A stretch of 64,000 bases of DNA from Pseudaestuariivita atlantica (GCF_001205715.1 NZ_AQQZ01000007.1:1-64000); one strand, 5' to 3'; positions 17,328 through 25,965 are shown, counted from the first letter of the stretch. Notes: generated by a model from the letters alone, not told the origin. Translations and numbers: made by a program.

Positions 17328-18305
17328 ATGCCGCAGGTCGCCATTGCCGAGATCGCGGAAACGACGCACCGCGCGCTGACCGCGCATGGTGCCTCTGACC
17401 GCGCGGCAACGCTTGTCGCCCGTGCGGTGGCCGAGGCGGAAAGTTTTGGCAACCGCATCTGCGGCCTCTACTACCTTGAAAGCTATTGCCAGCAGCTCCG
17501 CTCGGGCCGGGTGGACGGACAGGCCGACCCGGTGGTGACGCGCCCCCGTCCGGGGGTCGTGGCCGTCGATGCCCGGTTCGGCTTCGCGCAGGTGGCGTTT
17601 GCCGCGGCACTGGACGAGGCGGTGCGCGTGGCGCAGGAACAGGGCGTCGCCAGCCTTGCCGTCAGCCACGCCCATACCTGCACCGCGCTGGGCCACTTCA
17701 CCCGCCAGATCGCCGCGAGCGGGCTGATCGCGTTCGGCGCGACCAATGCCAGCCCGATCGTGGCCGCTCCCGGCGGGCGCAAGCGCGTTCTGGGCACCAA
17801 CCCGATGGCTTTTTCCGTGCCGGACGGGCAGGGCGGCATGGCGCTGCACCTCGACCAGTCCACCAGCGCCGTGGCGCTGGGCAAGATCACCATGGCCAAG
17901 GCGGCAGGAGAAGCCATCCCCGAAGGCTGGGCCGTCGACGCCGAAGGCCAGCCGACCACCGACCCCGAAGCCGCGTTGCAGGGTGCGCTCGTGTCCGCCG
18001 GTGGCGCGCGGGGCTGGGGCATGGGCCTGATGGTCGAGGTCCTCGCCGCCGCCATGACCGGCAGCACGATCAGCGCCGATGTAAAGCCCCTGAAAGCGCC
18101 CGAGGGCGCGCCGCATGACCTTGGCCAGTATTACCTGCTGATCGACCCTTCGGTGCAACCGGGCTTTGGCGACCGCTTTGCCGCGCTGGCCGAGGTGATC
18201 GCCAGCGACCCCGGCGCACGCCTGCCGGGCGAGGGCAAGGTCGCGGCAAAGGTCGTGGACGTCCCGGACGCCTTGTGGGCACAGACGCAGGGTTTCGCAG
18301 GGTAG
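17328..18305 (+). CDS. Ldh-family NAD(P)-dependent oxidoreductase
   Basis: 325 aa of the malate/L-lactate dehydrogenase 'type 2' family (not classical Rossmann LDH). Characteristic stretches are VSHAHTCTALGHFTRQIA with the catalytic His, NASPIVAAPGGRKRVLGTNPMAFSVP, and GAPHDLGQYYLLIDP. The family includes delta1-piperideine-2-carboxylate reductase, malate and ureidoglycolate dehydrogenases; the substrate is not evident. GGGAGGGG precedes ATG 17328. Downstream is the repeat block. Confidence 0.85.
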   Translation: MPQVAIAEIAETTHRALTAHGASDRAATLVARAVAEAESFGNRICGLYYLESYCQQLRSGRVDGQADPVVTRPRPGVVAVDARFGFAQVAFAAALDEAVRVAQEQGVASLAVSHAHTCTALGHFTRQIAASGLIAFGATNASPIVAAPGGRKRVLGTNPMAFSVPDGQGGMALHLDQSTSAVALGKITMAKAAGEAIPEGWAVDAEGQPTTDPEAALQGALVSAGGARGWGMGLMVEVLAAAMTGSTISADVKPLKAPEGAPHDLGQYYLLIDPSVQPGFGDRFAALAEVIASDPGARLPGEGKVAAKVVDVPDALWAQTQGFAG

Positions 18306-18338
18306 GGCGTTTTGCCGGACTTTGCGTCTTAGTCCCCG

Positions 18339-18974
18339 CGCGGAATCAAGCCGAAGGCGCCGCGCATCGACGGGCCGCCCCCCGGCACGTCGATTTGGCT
18401 GGTCCAGGCGCATTGCTGGGGCGGCGTGCGGACGTGGCAGACATCAAGCACTACAGCGCAACAGTTGGCTCGACGCGCCGCGGCCCGTCTGCACGGGATG
18501 GGCGAGAGAACGGGCTCGGAATCAAGGGCTTCAGCCCGCGGCGCTTCCACCGCCCGGCAGCCGATTTTTGTGCAAAAAGATTGGAGGGGACGGATCACCC
18601 TCCGACCCGTCTGCGCCGGTAGCGCGAGAGAACTGGCGCGGAATCAAGGGCTTCAGCCCGCCGCGCTTCGACGGGCCGCCCCCACGGCACGTCGATTTGT
18701 TTGGTCTTGGTGCATCGCTGACCCGGTGTGCGAACGTGGCAGGCATAAAGCATAATAGCGGAACAGCTGGATCGACGCGCCGCGGCCCGTCTGCACCGGT
18801 TGGGCGAGAGACCTTGCGCGGAATCAAGGGCTTCAGCCCGCCGCGCTTCGACGGGCCGCCCCCACGGCACGTCGAATTGTCTGGTCTTGGTGCATCGCTG
18901 GGGCGGTGTGCGAACGTGGCAGGCATAAAGCATAATAGCGGAACAGCTGGATCGACGCGCCGCGGCCCGTCTGC
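18339..18974. repeat. Four imperfect ~180-bp tandem repeats, intergenic
   Basis: Units begin at CGGAATCAAG near 18339, 18515, 18637 and 18817. Unit lengths are about 176, 122 (internally replaced by different sequence at ~18560-18600), 180 and ~160 (truncated). Units 3 and 4 are nearly identical. Each full unit contains GGGCTTCAGCCC (a short inverted repeat), CGACGGGCCGCCCC, GGCAGGCATAAAGCATAATAGCGG and ends CGCCGCGGCCCGTCTGC. The block fills almost the whole 694-base gap between the Ldh-family gene and the next gene. No convincing coding sequence; the minus strand stays open only because the unit is a multiple of three. Confidence 0.8.
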
Positions 18975-18999
18975 AACCATGGTACTCGGCGAGGTACGC

Positions 19000-19434
19000 T
19001 CACGCCTGCTGCGTCAGCCAGACCCCGAAGGCCATCGCTGCGACCCCTCCAGCACGTGTCAGCGACAACGGAGAGACCTGCGCGCCGAACAACCCGTAAT
19101 GGTCGATCACCGCCGCGCTCACCAACTGCCCCAGCAGCACGAAGAACACCGCGTTCCCCACCCCGAAACTGGGCGCGATATAGGTGATCGACAACACGTA
19201 GAACGCCACCAGCGCACCAGCCAGCAGCAGGTACCGGGGCGCGCTTGCCACGTGCACCACCGCGCGCGGCCCGGTGACAAGCGCGGTTGCCACCGTCACC
19301 GCCAGCGCCACGGCGAACAGGATCACCGCCGCCACGGCGGGTGAACCCATGTGCCGCCCAAGGGCTGCATTCAGGGCGGCAAGCACGGGAATCCCGAGCC
19401 CCGCAAGAAGCATGATCGTGGCCTGAAGGGGCAT
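19000..19434 (-). CDS. DMT-superfamily small membrane protein (DUF606/YdcZ-like)
   Basis: 144 aa with about five hydrophobic helices and little polar sequence (ALNAALGRHMGSPAVAAVI; ITYIAPSFGVGNAVFFVLLGQLVSAAVIDHYGLFG). The GN(A/S)xFF..LLGQL..A..IDHYG stretch is typical of DUF606 transporters. Start at 19434 has AGGAG 5-9 bases upstream. It follows the thioesterase gene closely on the same strand. Substrate unknown. Confidence 0.82.
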   Translation of the reverse strand: MPLQATIMLLAGLGIPVLAALNAALGRHMGSPAVAAVILFAVALAVTVATALVTGPRAVVHVASAPRYLLLAGALVAFYVLSITYIAPSFGVGNAVFFVLLGQLVSAAVIDHYGLFGAQVSPLSLTRAGGVAAMAFGVWLTQQA

Positions 19435-19442
19435 GGTCTCTC

Positions 19443-19853
19443 CTATCCCGGATTGGCGAACGTGGCGGTCGCGGTGGCGACTGACTTGTTGGCGGGCAGG
19501 GCCACCAGTTCGGCCCGCGTGAAGATGAGCGAGCGGCCCGCGCGCACAACCTCGGCCCGCGCCTCGATCCGCGCGCCCGTACCGGGGCGCAGGAATTGCA
19601 GGTCGAGGTTGGTAGTGGCCACGGGCCGGAATGCGCCCAGCTTGCCCGCGCAGGCAAAGACCATCGCGGTGTCGGCCAGCGCCGACAGGGCCTGCCCCGA
19701 CACGATCCCGCCGATCCGCGCCAGCGCGGGCGTGATCGGCATCTCCAGCGTCGCGGAGCCGTCCGCATCGATGGCCGTGACACGCGGATAAAGCGCCAGC
19801 ACCCACTCGGCGAAATTCTCGCGCAACGCGGCGTTTGCAGTCTGCAAATCCAT
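19443..19853 (-). CDS. PaaI-type hotdog thioesterase
   Basis: 136 aa hotdog-fold acyl-CoA thioesterase. ARIGGIVSGQALSALADTAMVFA holds the usual helix and catalytic acid, and TTNLDLQFLRPGTGARIEARAEVVRAGRSLIF the central strands. These fit the PaaI/DUF4442-like group. It lies between the glycosylase gene (12 bases upstream) and the DUF606 gene (8 bases downstream), so the three form a likely operon. Confidence 0.85.
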   Translation of the reverse strand: MDLQTANAALRENFAEWVLALYPRVTAIDADGSATLEMPITPALARIGGIVSGQALSALADTAMVFACAGKLGAFRPVATTNLDLQFLRPGTGARIEARAEVVRAGRSLIFTRAELVALPANKSVATATATFANPG

Positions 19854-19864
19854 CAACCGTCTCC

Positions 19865-20524
19865 CTAAACCGACAGGGCCAGCACGCGGCTGATGCGCAC
19901 CAGCGAGGCTCCGGACTGGTCTCGCCACGCGTTGAACGCGGCCTGCACCGCCGCCATCGCCTTTTTCGAGGTGGGCGCCTTGTCCACTACCCCCTCGGCC
20001 ACCAGCCGGGCCACCACGTCGCGCGACAGGATGAACCCGTCCCGGCGCAGGAACCGCAGCGCGTATTGACCGCTGGCCGCGCCCAGATGACTGCCATGCG
20101 CCTTGAGATGCGCCAGAAGGCCCACGAAATCCTCCGACGGCCAGCCGCCGATGACCACGCCCGCACCGCCCTTTTCGCGCATGTCGGCGATCATCTGGGC
20201 GTTGGCCTGAACGGTGCGGATCTTGATCGGGTTGCGCACGATGCGGGTGTCGGTGGTCAGGTCCTCGAACCAGTCCTCGGCCATGAAGGCGCAGGCATCG
20301 ACGTCGAACCCGCGAAAGGCCTCTTCGAACCCGTCCCACTTCGCCTCGATCACCTTCCAGTTGAAGCCCGCCTGGAAAACCGACTTGGTGAATTGCGCGA
20401 GCCACCGGTCCTCGGGCACCTTCGCCAGTTCGGCGGGCGAGGCCGGGCCGTTGCCGATCCTGTCTTCCAGCGCCGCGCCGTGACGGTCGCGGGCGATATC
20501 CTCGATCTCGGAAAAGCTGCGCAT
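19865..20524 (-). CDS. DNA-3-methyladenine glycosylase I family protein
   Basis: 219 aa. The Tag-family pattern is present: LAQFTKSVFQAGFNWKVIEAKWDGFEEAF, then MAEDWFEDLTTDTRIVRNPIKIRTVQANAQM. Enzymes of this family excise 3-methyladenine from alkylated DNA. The N terminus differs from classic E. coli Tag (no Zn-binding MxRC start), as in many alphaproteobacterial paralogues, so activity is not assured. Start at 20524 has GGGAGGA upstream. Confidence 0.8.
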   Translation of the reverse strand: MRSFSEIEDIARDRHGAALEDRIGNGPASPAELAKVPEDRWLAQFTKSVFQAGFNWKVIEAKWDGFEEAFRGFDVDACAFMAEDWFEDLTTDTRIVRNPIKIRTVQANAQMIADMREKGGAGVVIGGWPSEDFVGLLAHLKAHGSHLGAASGQYALRFLRRDGFILSRDVVARLVAEGVVDKAPTSKKAMAAVQAAFNAWRDQSGASLVRISRVLALSV

Positions 20525-20639
20525 GGTATTCCTCCCTTGACATGGTTGCGCGCGCGGGCGGCCATCGGCAAGGGTTTTCAACGCCTTCGCGGGCGCGCTA
20601 GTATCGCTCCTGTCAGATTTCAGAACACCGGATTTCCTC

Positions 20640-21968
20640 ATGTTCAGATGGCTTTTGCTGATCGTCTTCCTTGCCCTGCCGATCGCGGGCGCGGCCCAGT
20701 CCGAAGATCAGCCGACCGGCACCATCGGGGTCGAGGACAGCGCCGACCGCGATGCCGCCATCGCGGTGCGCATCCGCGATATCCTTGCCGAACTGGACGG
20801 GTTCGGCGACGTCACGGTAACCGTGACCTCGGGCATCGTGACCCTTCGCGGCACGACGCTGGACGCCAGCAAGGCGGCGTCCCTGAACGACCTTGTCGCG
20901 CGGGTCGAGGGCGTCGTCGCCATCGAGAACGAGGTAGCTGAGACCACCGACGTGGTCGAACGCCTGAACCCGGCGGTCGAGCGGTTCATGCACCGCCTGT
21001 CGCAATTCGTGGCCTTCATTCCCCTTCTCAGCATCGCCGTCGTCGCCTTCTGCGTCGTGCTGCTGCTGGGCTTCTTCGTGGCCTCGCGCAAGCAACCGTG
21101 GGACCGGCTGGCGCCCAACACCTTCATCGCCGACATCTACCGCACGCTGATCCGGCTGGGGTTCGGCGTGGCGGGGCTGGTCGTGGCGCTGGACATCCTG
21201 AACGCCACCGCGCTTCTGTCGACGATCCTTGGCGCGGCGGGGATCATCGGCCTCGCCATCGGTTTCGCGGTCAAGGACACGGTGGAGAATTTCATCGCCT
21301 CGATCATGTTGTCGATCCGCCAGCCCTTCCGCCCCAACGACACGATCGAGATCGACGGCGACATCGGCAACGTCATCCGCCTGACCAGCCGCGCGACGAT
21401 CCTTCTGTCCTTCGACGGCAACCACATTCGCATCCCCAACTCGACCGTCTTCAAAAGCCGCATCGTGAACTACACCCGCAATACCGAGCGGCGGTTCGTC
21501 TTCGACCTTGGCATCGGGCCCGAGGCGGACCTTGCGCATGCCAAGGATATCGCCCTGCAAACGCTGACCAGCCTGCCGTTCACGCTGGAAACGCCCGCCG
21601 CCAATACCTGGCTGGAAACGGTGGGAGATTCGACCGTCACGCTGCGCTGCGTGGCGTGGATCGACCAGCACAACACAAGCTGGGTCGGCGCGCGGAGCGA
21701 AGCGATCCGCCTCGTCATGGCCGCCCTCACCGCCGAGGGCGTGGAGATGCCCGAACCGACCTACCGCATCAAGGGACTGGCGGGGCTCGAAGACGGGCCG
21801 GAAGAGGCGCGCGAGAACGCCGCGAAACCCGCGCCACCGCCCGTGCGCGACGTCGATGTCGCCGATGTCGACGCCACGATGGAGAACCAGCTGGAGGCGA
21901 TCGTGGCCGACGAGCGCGAGACGGGAGAGGTCAATGACCTCTTGAAACGGGACGCGCCGCCCGAGTGA
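20640..21968 (+). CDS. BON-domain mechanosensitive channel (MscS family)
   Basis: 442 aa. Signal peptide or first helix at 1-20; BON domain at about 35-100 (IRDILAELDGFGDVTVTVTSGIVTLRG); three membrane helices at about 120-215; the pore-lining TM3 with LLSTILGAAGIIGLAIGFAVKDTVENFIASIMLS and then the cytoplasmic beta domain RPFRPNDTIEIDGDIGNV. The C-terminal ~70 residues are charged and variable. MscS channels release solutes on hypo-osmotic shock; the periplasmic BON domain may bind phospholipid or envelope. Divergent from the glycosylase gene. Confidence 0.9.
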   Translation: MFRWLLLIVFLALPIAGAAQSEDQPTGTIGVEDSADRDAAIAVRIRDILAELDGFGDVTVTVTSGIVTLRGTTLDASKAASLNDLVARVEGVVAIENEVAETTDVVERLNPAVERFMHRLSQFVAFIPLLSIAVVAFCVVLLLGFFVASRKQPWDRLAPNTFIADIYRTLIRLGFGVAGLVVALDILNATALLSTILGAAGIIGLAIGFAVKDTVENFIASIMLSIRQPFRPNDTIEIDGDIGNVIRLTSRATILLSFDGNHIRIPNSTVFKSRIVNYTRNTERRFVFDLGIGPEADLAHAKDIALQTLTSLPFTLETPAANTWLETVGDSTVTLRCVAWIDQHNTSWVGARSEAIRLVMAALTAEGVEMPEPTYRIKGLAGLEDGPEEARENAAKPAPPPVRDVDVADVDATMENQLEAIVADERETGEVNDLLKRDAPPE

Positions 21969-22054
21969 TCGCGGCGCCGCGCGGCCTGCGGCAAAAAATC
22001 GGCGTCAAAGGGCTTGATCCCCCCGATCCGGCACAGTAGATCGCCCGGTACGGT

Positions 22055-22130
22055 TGGGATGTAGCTCAATTGGTAGAGCACCGGTTTTTGGTACCGTAGG
22101 CTACAGGTTCGAGTCCTGTCATCCCAGCCA
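22055..22130 (+). tRNA. tRNA-Gln(TTG)
   Basis: Acceptor TGGGATG pairs with CATCCCA, then an encoded GCCA. D-arm GCTC/GAGC, anticodon stem-loop CCGGT-TTTTGGT-ACCGT with anticodon TTG, T-arm ACAGG-TTCGAGT-CCTGT. The top pair of the anticodon stem (C27-U43) is mismatched, unlike the usual C-G. The accessory-looking module starts 146 bases after it. Confidence 0.95.
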
Positions 22131-22250
22131 TCTTACCTCCATCGTGACGATCGAAGCGCGGGCCGCACGTATGCTCGCCGGCCGGGCGAGCGCACCATCC
22201 GCCGTCCTCGCAAGCGACCGCCTGACGGAGCAGGGCAAACCCTCCCCGAC

Positions 22251-22269
22251 AAGGGCGGTCCGCCCTTTC
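22251..22269. terminator. GC-rich hairpin after the S8 peptidase gene
   Basis: AAGGGCGG and CCGCCCTT form an 8-bp inverted repeat with a one-base centre, just beyond the minus-strand stop codon at 22277. There is no long T run, so it may act with Rho or only protect the mRNA end. Confidence 0.4.
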
Positions 22270-22276
22270 GGATCAC

Positions 22277-24613
22277 TCACTCAAGCTCGTCTTCCGTGGC
22301 ATACGGCGTGCCGCCCAGCCGGTTCACGAGCTTCTTCCGGGGATCCGGCAAGCGGCCCGAGCCAATCTTGAGCACACCTTCGTCGCACGCGAGGGGCCAT
22401 TTCAGGTCCTGTCCCCAATTGTCGACTTGCTGCTCCAATTCGCTTTCCCGGCCAAGATCGCGGAACCAGTCCTGCGAACCGATATGCGGATAGTCCTGCG
22501 GCTCGGCCTCCATGAACGCGTTCGCGGCTTCGCGCGTCGCAAGCGCGGTGGACATGCTGGTGCCCCTCGACCCGATGACCGACCCGTCGCGAGACCCGGC
22601 ACCCAGCAGCCCGAAGAGGGACGGGGCGTTTTCGCCGGGATAGCTGACCGTCAGGAATTTCCGTCCGTTGTTCTTGGGGTACTTCGCCGTGATTTCGCGC
22701 GCGGACTTCGAGTCATAGTCAAGTTGCGGGTTGCCGTCGGTGGTCGCCGAATACGAGGTGGGATAGCCGCTCGAGTCATCGAAACTGCCGATCGCGATCA
22801 TCTCGGGATCAGACAGCGACGAGATGGCGTTATGCGTGCCGCGCCGCTGCACCGGTCCGTATTGGTACCAGTTGTCGTTGTCTTCAGGACACTTGTCCTC
22901 GTCAAACGAATAGGTGTCCGCGACGGCGCCGGTTTCCTCCCGGTGGTCGTGGTGGTGTTCCGTCATGTGGGAGCGATAATTCTCGTGGTCGAAGTATGAC
23001 CGCTTGCCCGTCTTGCTGGTCACGACCGCGGACTGGTCCGACTGGATGTAGAGGGTGAAATCGACCGTTTCAGGCCCGTCGTATTTCACCTCGACCGTCC
23101 ACTCGCCCGCCGGGGCCAGCGGCGCATCGGGCAGGTCGAGCGTTGTGGGCGCGACGCAGACAAGGATCGCCAGCCTGAACCGTGCGTTCGGGTTCTTGGT
23201 CCCCGCTTCTTGCACATGGATCGTGGGGCCGGTGTTCGGGTCAATGGCGACGTGACGCACATAGACGCGCGCATAGTCGGCAAGGTCCGAATAGGCATTT
23301 GCACTCAGGTCGGTGATCCGCAGCTTTTCCCGTCCGGGAGGCGTTACAAACACTTCGACCCGTTCCAGCATGGCATAGAAATCCGCGCACGGTTTTGCCT
23401 CGCTCCAGATTTCCACGAAATTCGCCGTCGAATCCGCCGGCTGGATGCGCCACGGCACGGTAATGCGTTCCCTGGCTTTCAGGTTGTTGTTCAGGCCAAA
23501 GGGCGTTCCCTCGGCTGCCAGCACGGTCGACGCCGCACCGCGCAGCAGGTTGTCGTTGCCGACAGGCATCATGATGCGAACCGGCGACATGGTCTGCCCG
23601 GCCTTGGCCTGCTTTTTCCGGTCCTCGAACAGGTTCTTCAGCGCGAGTTCGATCGTGTGATACCCGTCCTTCGGGCCCGCCATCATGCCGTAGGAAAAGT
23701 TGATAACGATCGGGTAGCCGCGTACGGCATGGCTGTCCGGGTCCGGTGTGTTCTTCAGCCACAGGGCATCGGCCAGGTACAGGATGCGGTCGACACCGTA
23801 GACCGCGAAATAGGGCAGGAAGTTGCCGCCAGAGCCGTGCGAAAACTGCGCGGGAAGATTGACCGCGATGATGCGCTGGCGTTCCCGTTCTTCCCGCGTG
23901 GTGTTCTCGTGATCCATACCGGCGGCAAGGCTCAATGTATGGGTGCCGTGCGCCGTCGCCATTTCTAGGTCGCGGTTGCCCATGATCAGGTCGGGAGAGC
24001 TGATCCTCAGCGCGCGGTTGAACGCTTCCTCGTCCACAACGCCCTGTGCATCGCCAAACGCTTCCAGCGCCGCGTTGATCTCTCCGGAAAAGACCTCGCG
24101 CCCGCACGGCAACCACGGCTCGCTTTGTTGGTATTCCGTGGTGTCATCAGCGAGGTTCGCGACGCTTTCCCACCGCATGGCGGCGCCTTGCTGCCACGAC
24201 GAGATGATGCGCGTTTTGCCCGGACTGATATTCGTGCCCATGTGGCTCAGCGCGATCCCGGTGTCGAGGATACCGACAATCACGGTGTCCGCAGGAATGT
24301 CCCCCGGCAACCGGTGTTCGATCTTGGAAAAGTCCCAGTCATCGTGCGGGATTTTTTCGTTTGCCACGGCGTCCGGCAAGGGCACGGCCTCGCCTGACTG
24401 GAAGAGCGAATTGCTCACCTGCGGGCCTTGAGAGGCCGAAGGCATTTCGCCCAGAAACTTGAGCGTACTCCTTGGGCGGCCCATGGATATGTTGAATTCG
24501 TTCAGTCCCTTGATGTCATCGGGAAGGAAAGGCTTCTCCTTGTCTTCCCACCAATGCGCGTAGGGGCCAATCTTGTCCCCCAGCGTGCCTGCCTTGTGCC
24601 ATGCGTCACTCAT
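22277..24613 (-). CDS. Subtilisin-like (S8 family) serine peptidase with large insertion
   Basis: 778 aa. The catalytic triad is intact: Asp117 in VGILDTGIALSH, His222 in ATAHGTHTLSLAAG and Ser686 in GSRGTSMSTALA; the oxyanion Asn is in MMPVGNDN. His and Ser are about 460 residues apart, far more than the usual 150-200, because a beta-rich region (about 330-570, including WTVEVKYDGPETVDFTLYIQSDQ) is inserted after the oxyanion Asn. It also holds HHHDH near 560. No signal peptide or membrane helix is seen, so secretion route is unknown. ATG at 24613 lies inside the end of the upstream gene (ATGAGTGA), so translation is coupled. The neighbouring enzyme and regulator define its context. Confidence 0.88.
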   Translation of the reverse strand: MSDAWHKAGTLGDKIGPYAHWWEDKEKPFLPDDIKGLNEFNISMGRPRSTLKFLGEMPSASQGPQVSNSLFQSGEAVPLPDAVANEKIPHDDWDFSKIEHRLPGDIPADTVIVGILDTGIALSHMGTNISPGKTRIISSWQQGAAMRWESVANLADDTTEYQQSEPWLPCGREVFSGEINAALEAFGDAQGVVDEEAFNRALRISSPDLIMGNRDLEMATAHGTHTLSLAAGMDHENTTREERERQRIIAVNLPAQFSHGSGGNFLPYFAVYGVDRILYLADALWLKNTPDPDSHAVRGYPIVINFSYGMMAGPKDGYHTIELALKNLFEDRKKQAKAGQTMSPVRIMMPVGNDNLLRGAASTVLAAEGTPFGLNNNLKARERITVPWRIQPADSTANFVEIWSEAKPCADFYAMLERVEVFVTPPGREKLRITDLSANAYSDLADYARVYVRHVAIDPNTGPTIHVQEAGTKNPNARFRLAILVCVAPTTLDLPDAPLAPAGEWTVEVKYDGPETVDFTLYIQSDQSAVVTSKTGKRSYFDHENYRSHMTEHHHDHREETGAVADTYSFDEDKCPEDNDNWYQYGPVQRRGTHNAISSLSDPEMIAIGSFDDSSGYPTSYSATTDGNPQLDYDSKSAREITAKYPKNNGRKFLTVSYPGENAPSLFGLLGAGSRDGSVIGSRGTSMSTALATREAANAFMEAEPQDYPHIGSQDWFRDLGRESELEQQVDNWGQDLKWPLACDEGVLKIGSGRLPDPRKKLVNRLGGTPYATEDELE

Positions 24614-25847
24614 CTGTCTCTCCAGCGATCGCCGCTGGGTCACCCGGCCATTCCTGCGCGGCACGGTTCCAGATCAGCGCCAGTTCGGGGAGAATTGCGG
24701 TGTCCTTGATGGGTTTGTCGGCGTCAGAGACGCCCTCGAGCAGGTCGAAATCCCGCAACAGGAAGTCGGCCTGCATGCCCCCGTCATTATCTGCGAGCTG
24801 CAGGGACCGCGGTTGCAGCGTGTCGCCCGAGGCAAGCGCCCAGACGGCATCGGCAATGACGCATCCGACATAGGCACCGGCGAGCGAGTCCACCGGGAAA
24901 TGCACGCCGGCGACGGTCCGGTTCGTTGCGATCCGGTGCGCCAGCCGGAACGGCAGGGCAGAGACAGCCGGGTCAAGTCCGACGGATTTCCGGGAGCCCG
25001 AAATGCCGTGTGCGGCGCCGTTCCCGGTCTGCAGCCGGTACAGAACCGCCGCCACCGCGAAGGTCTCCAGCGAATGGCCGGACGGAAAGCTGGAGTGATT
25101 TGGCGTCTGGATGGTCGGCTGAACCTGCTCGGCATAATCGATCGGCCGCGCGGCGCGGCAGTAATACTTGAAAGGCGTTTCAAGCTGGATCGACAGGTTG
25201 CGCACCACGTTCAGAAGCATCAGCGTGTACTTCCGGCGGCCGTCATCCAGATAGGACTGCGCGCCGAAGAACGACATCATGTCTTTCAGCTGCACGTGGA
25301 TTTCCGCCAGCCGGTCGTCGCGCAGATCGGCATAGGCGCGCAGCCACGACATCTGCTTGGCGAAGTGCTCCTGCGTCGGACGCGTGAGGCTGGTCAACGG
25401 ATGGCCGTCGAAGGTCATCGTCACGCCAAGGCTTTCCTTGATCTTGGTGCCGTCAGCTGCATCCTTTTCTTCAAGGATCTGCGTGAAGCCGAACCGCGAA
25501 CACATAAGGGTTTCAAGGACATATCCGCCATAGGGCTTCCGGAGGGCATCGAGGTAACCCGCGTCTCCCGGCAGTTTCAGCACGTCGAGGTTGTCGGCGA
25601 GGTTCTGGTTGACCGACCCGTCCCAGTACCCCGTCACTCCGTCGCGGGCGGTGAGCAATGCCGAACTGACCAGCGGCGAGGCCTCGCTATCGGCATGACC
25701 GACCGCGAATGCGCCGCCGACCGAGCCTCCGACCGAGCCGCCGACGCTTCCGCCTACCGATCCACCGACCGATCCGCCAACGCTGCCACCGACGCTGCCG
25801 CCAACCGATCCGCCAACCGAACCACCAACGCTTCCGTATCTGGGCAT
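24606..25847 (-). CDS. PAP2/vanadium haloperoxidase-fold enzyme with (GSVG)10 N terminus
   Basis: 413 aa. After MPRY come ten uninterrupted Gly-Ser-Val-Gly units (residues 5-44), then a helical domain with the three acid-phosphatase/vanadium-haloperoxidase motifs: KX6RP (Lys227-Pro235), PSGH (255-258) and RX5H (Arg310, His316). The motifs match phosphatase or bacterial vanadium-haloperoxidase-like enzymes; which activity is present cannot be told from these residues. Unlike membrane PAP2 proteins it appears soluble. There is no signal peptide. GGGAGAAGGGG precedes ATG 25847. It is the first gene of a coupled pair with the S8 peptidase. Confidence 0.85.
   Translation of the reverse strand: MPRYGSVGGSVGGSVGGSVGGSVGGSVGGSVGGSVGGSVGGSVGGAFAVGHADSEASPLVSSALLTARDGVTGYWDGSVNQNLADNLDVLKLPGDAGYLDALRKPYGGYVLETLMCSRFGFTQILEEKDAADGTKIKESLGVTMTFDGHPLTSLTRPTQEHFAKQMSWLRAYADLRDDRLAEIHVQLKDMMSFFGAQSYLDDGRRKYTLMLLNVVRNLSIQLETPFKYYCRAARPIDYAEQVQPTIQTPNHSSFPSGHSLETFAVAAVLYRLQTGNGAAHGISGSRKSVGLDPAVSALPFRLAHRIATNRTVAGVHFPVDSLAGAYVGCVIADAVWALASGDTLQPRSLQLADNDGGMQADFLLRDFDLLEGVSDADKPIKDTAILPELALIWNRAAQEWPGDPAAIAGETDE
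25711..25835 (-). repeat. Ten 12-bp units encoding Gly-Ser-Val-Gly
   Basis: The amino-acid unit is perfectly kept while codons vary: Ser is written AGC or TCG, Val GTT, GTC or GTA, Gly GGA, GGC or GGT. The DNA copies have therefore diverged while the peptide stayed constant. Confidence 0.85.
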
Positions 25848-25896
25848 ACCCCTTCTCCCGTTCTGTTTTTTCCCAAAATTAATATTCCTTTAAAGT

Positions 25897-25965
25897 GTTG
25901 AGCACTCAACGGGGCCCAAGGGAAGCGGGTGTCGTTTTCGCGGTTCTTTGACGCTTTCGGTCAAA
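25897..25965. promoter_or_regulatory. Two inverted repeats in the divergent promoter region
   Basis: GTTGAG-CA-CTCAAC (25897-25910) and TTTGAC-N7-GTCAAA (25947-25965) lie between the enzyme-peptidase pair and the SARP-type regulator. The flanking DNA toward the enzyme gene is AT-rich (AAAATTAATATTCC), as expected for a promoter. Good operator candidates for the adjacent regulator or another dimeric factor. Confidence 0.45.

Noticed and set aside
15453-18413. Very long minus-strand reading frame (~986 codons)
   Set aside because: It lies opposite the lolC end, lolD, the RTX gene and the Ldh-family gene, all with clear family motifs. Its translation is low-complexity Arg/Ala/Gly/His, the usual shadow in high-GC DNA.
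18531-18980. Repeat protein on the minus strand of the ~180-bp array
   Set aside because: The frame is open only because the last two units are 180 bp apart. The second unit, of a different length, breaks the pattern, there is no good ribosome binding site, and the sequence has no protein-like conservation.
25711-25835. Phase-variable slippage repeat
   Set aside because: Units are 12 bp, so gain or loss would not shift the frame, and codon divergence argues against frequent slippage.
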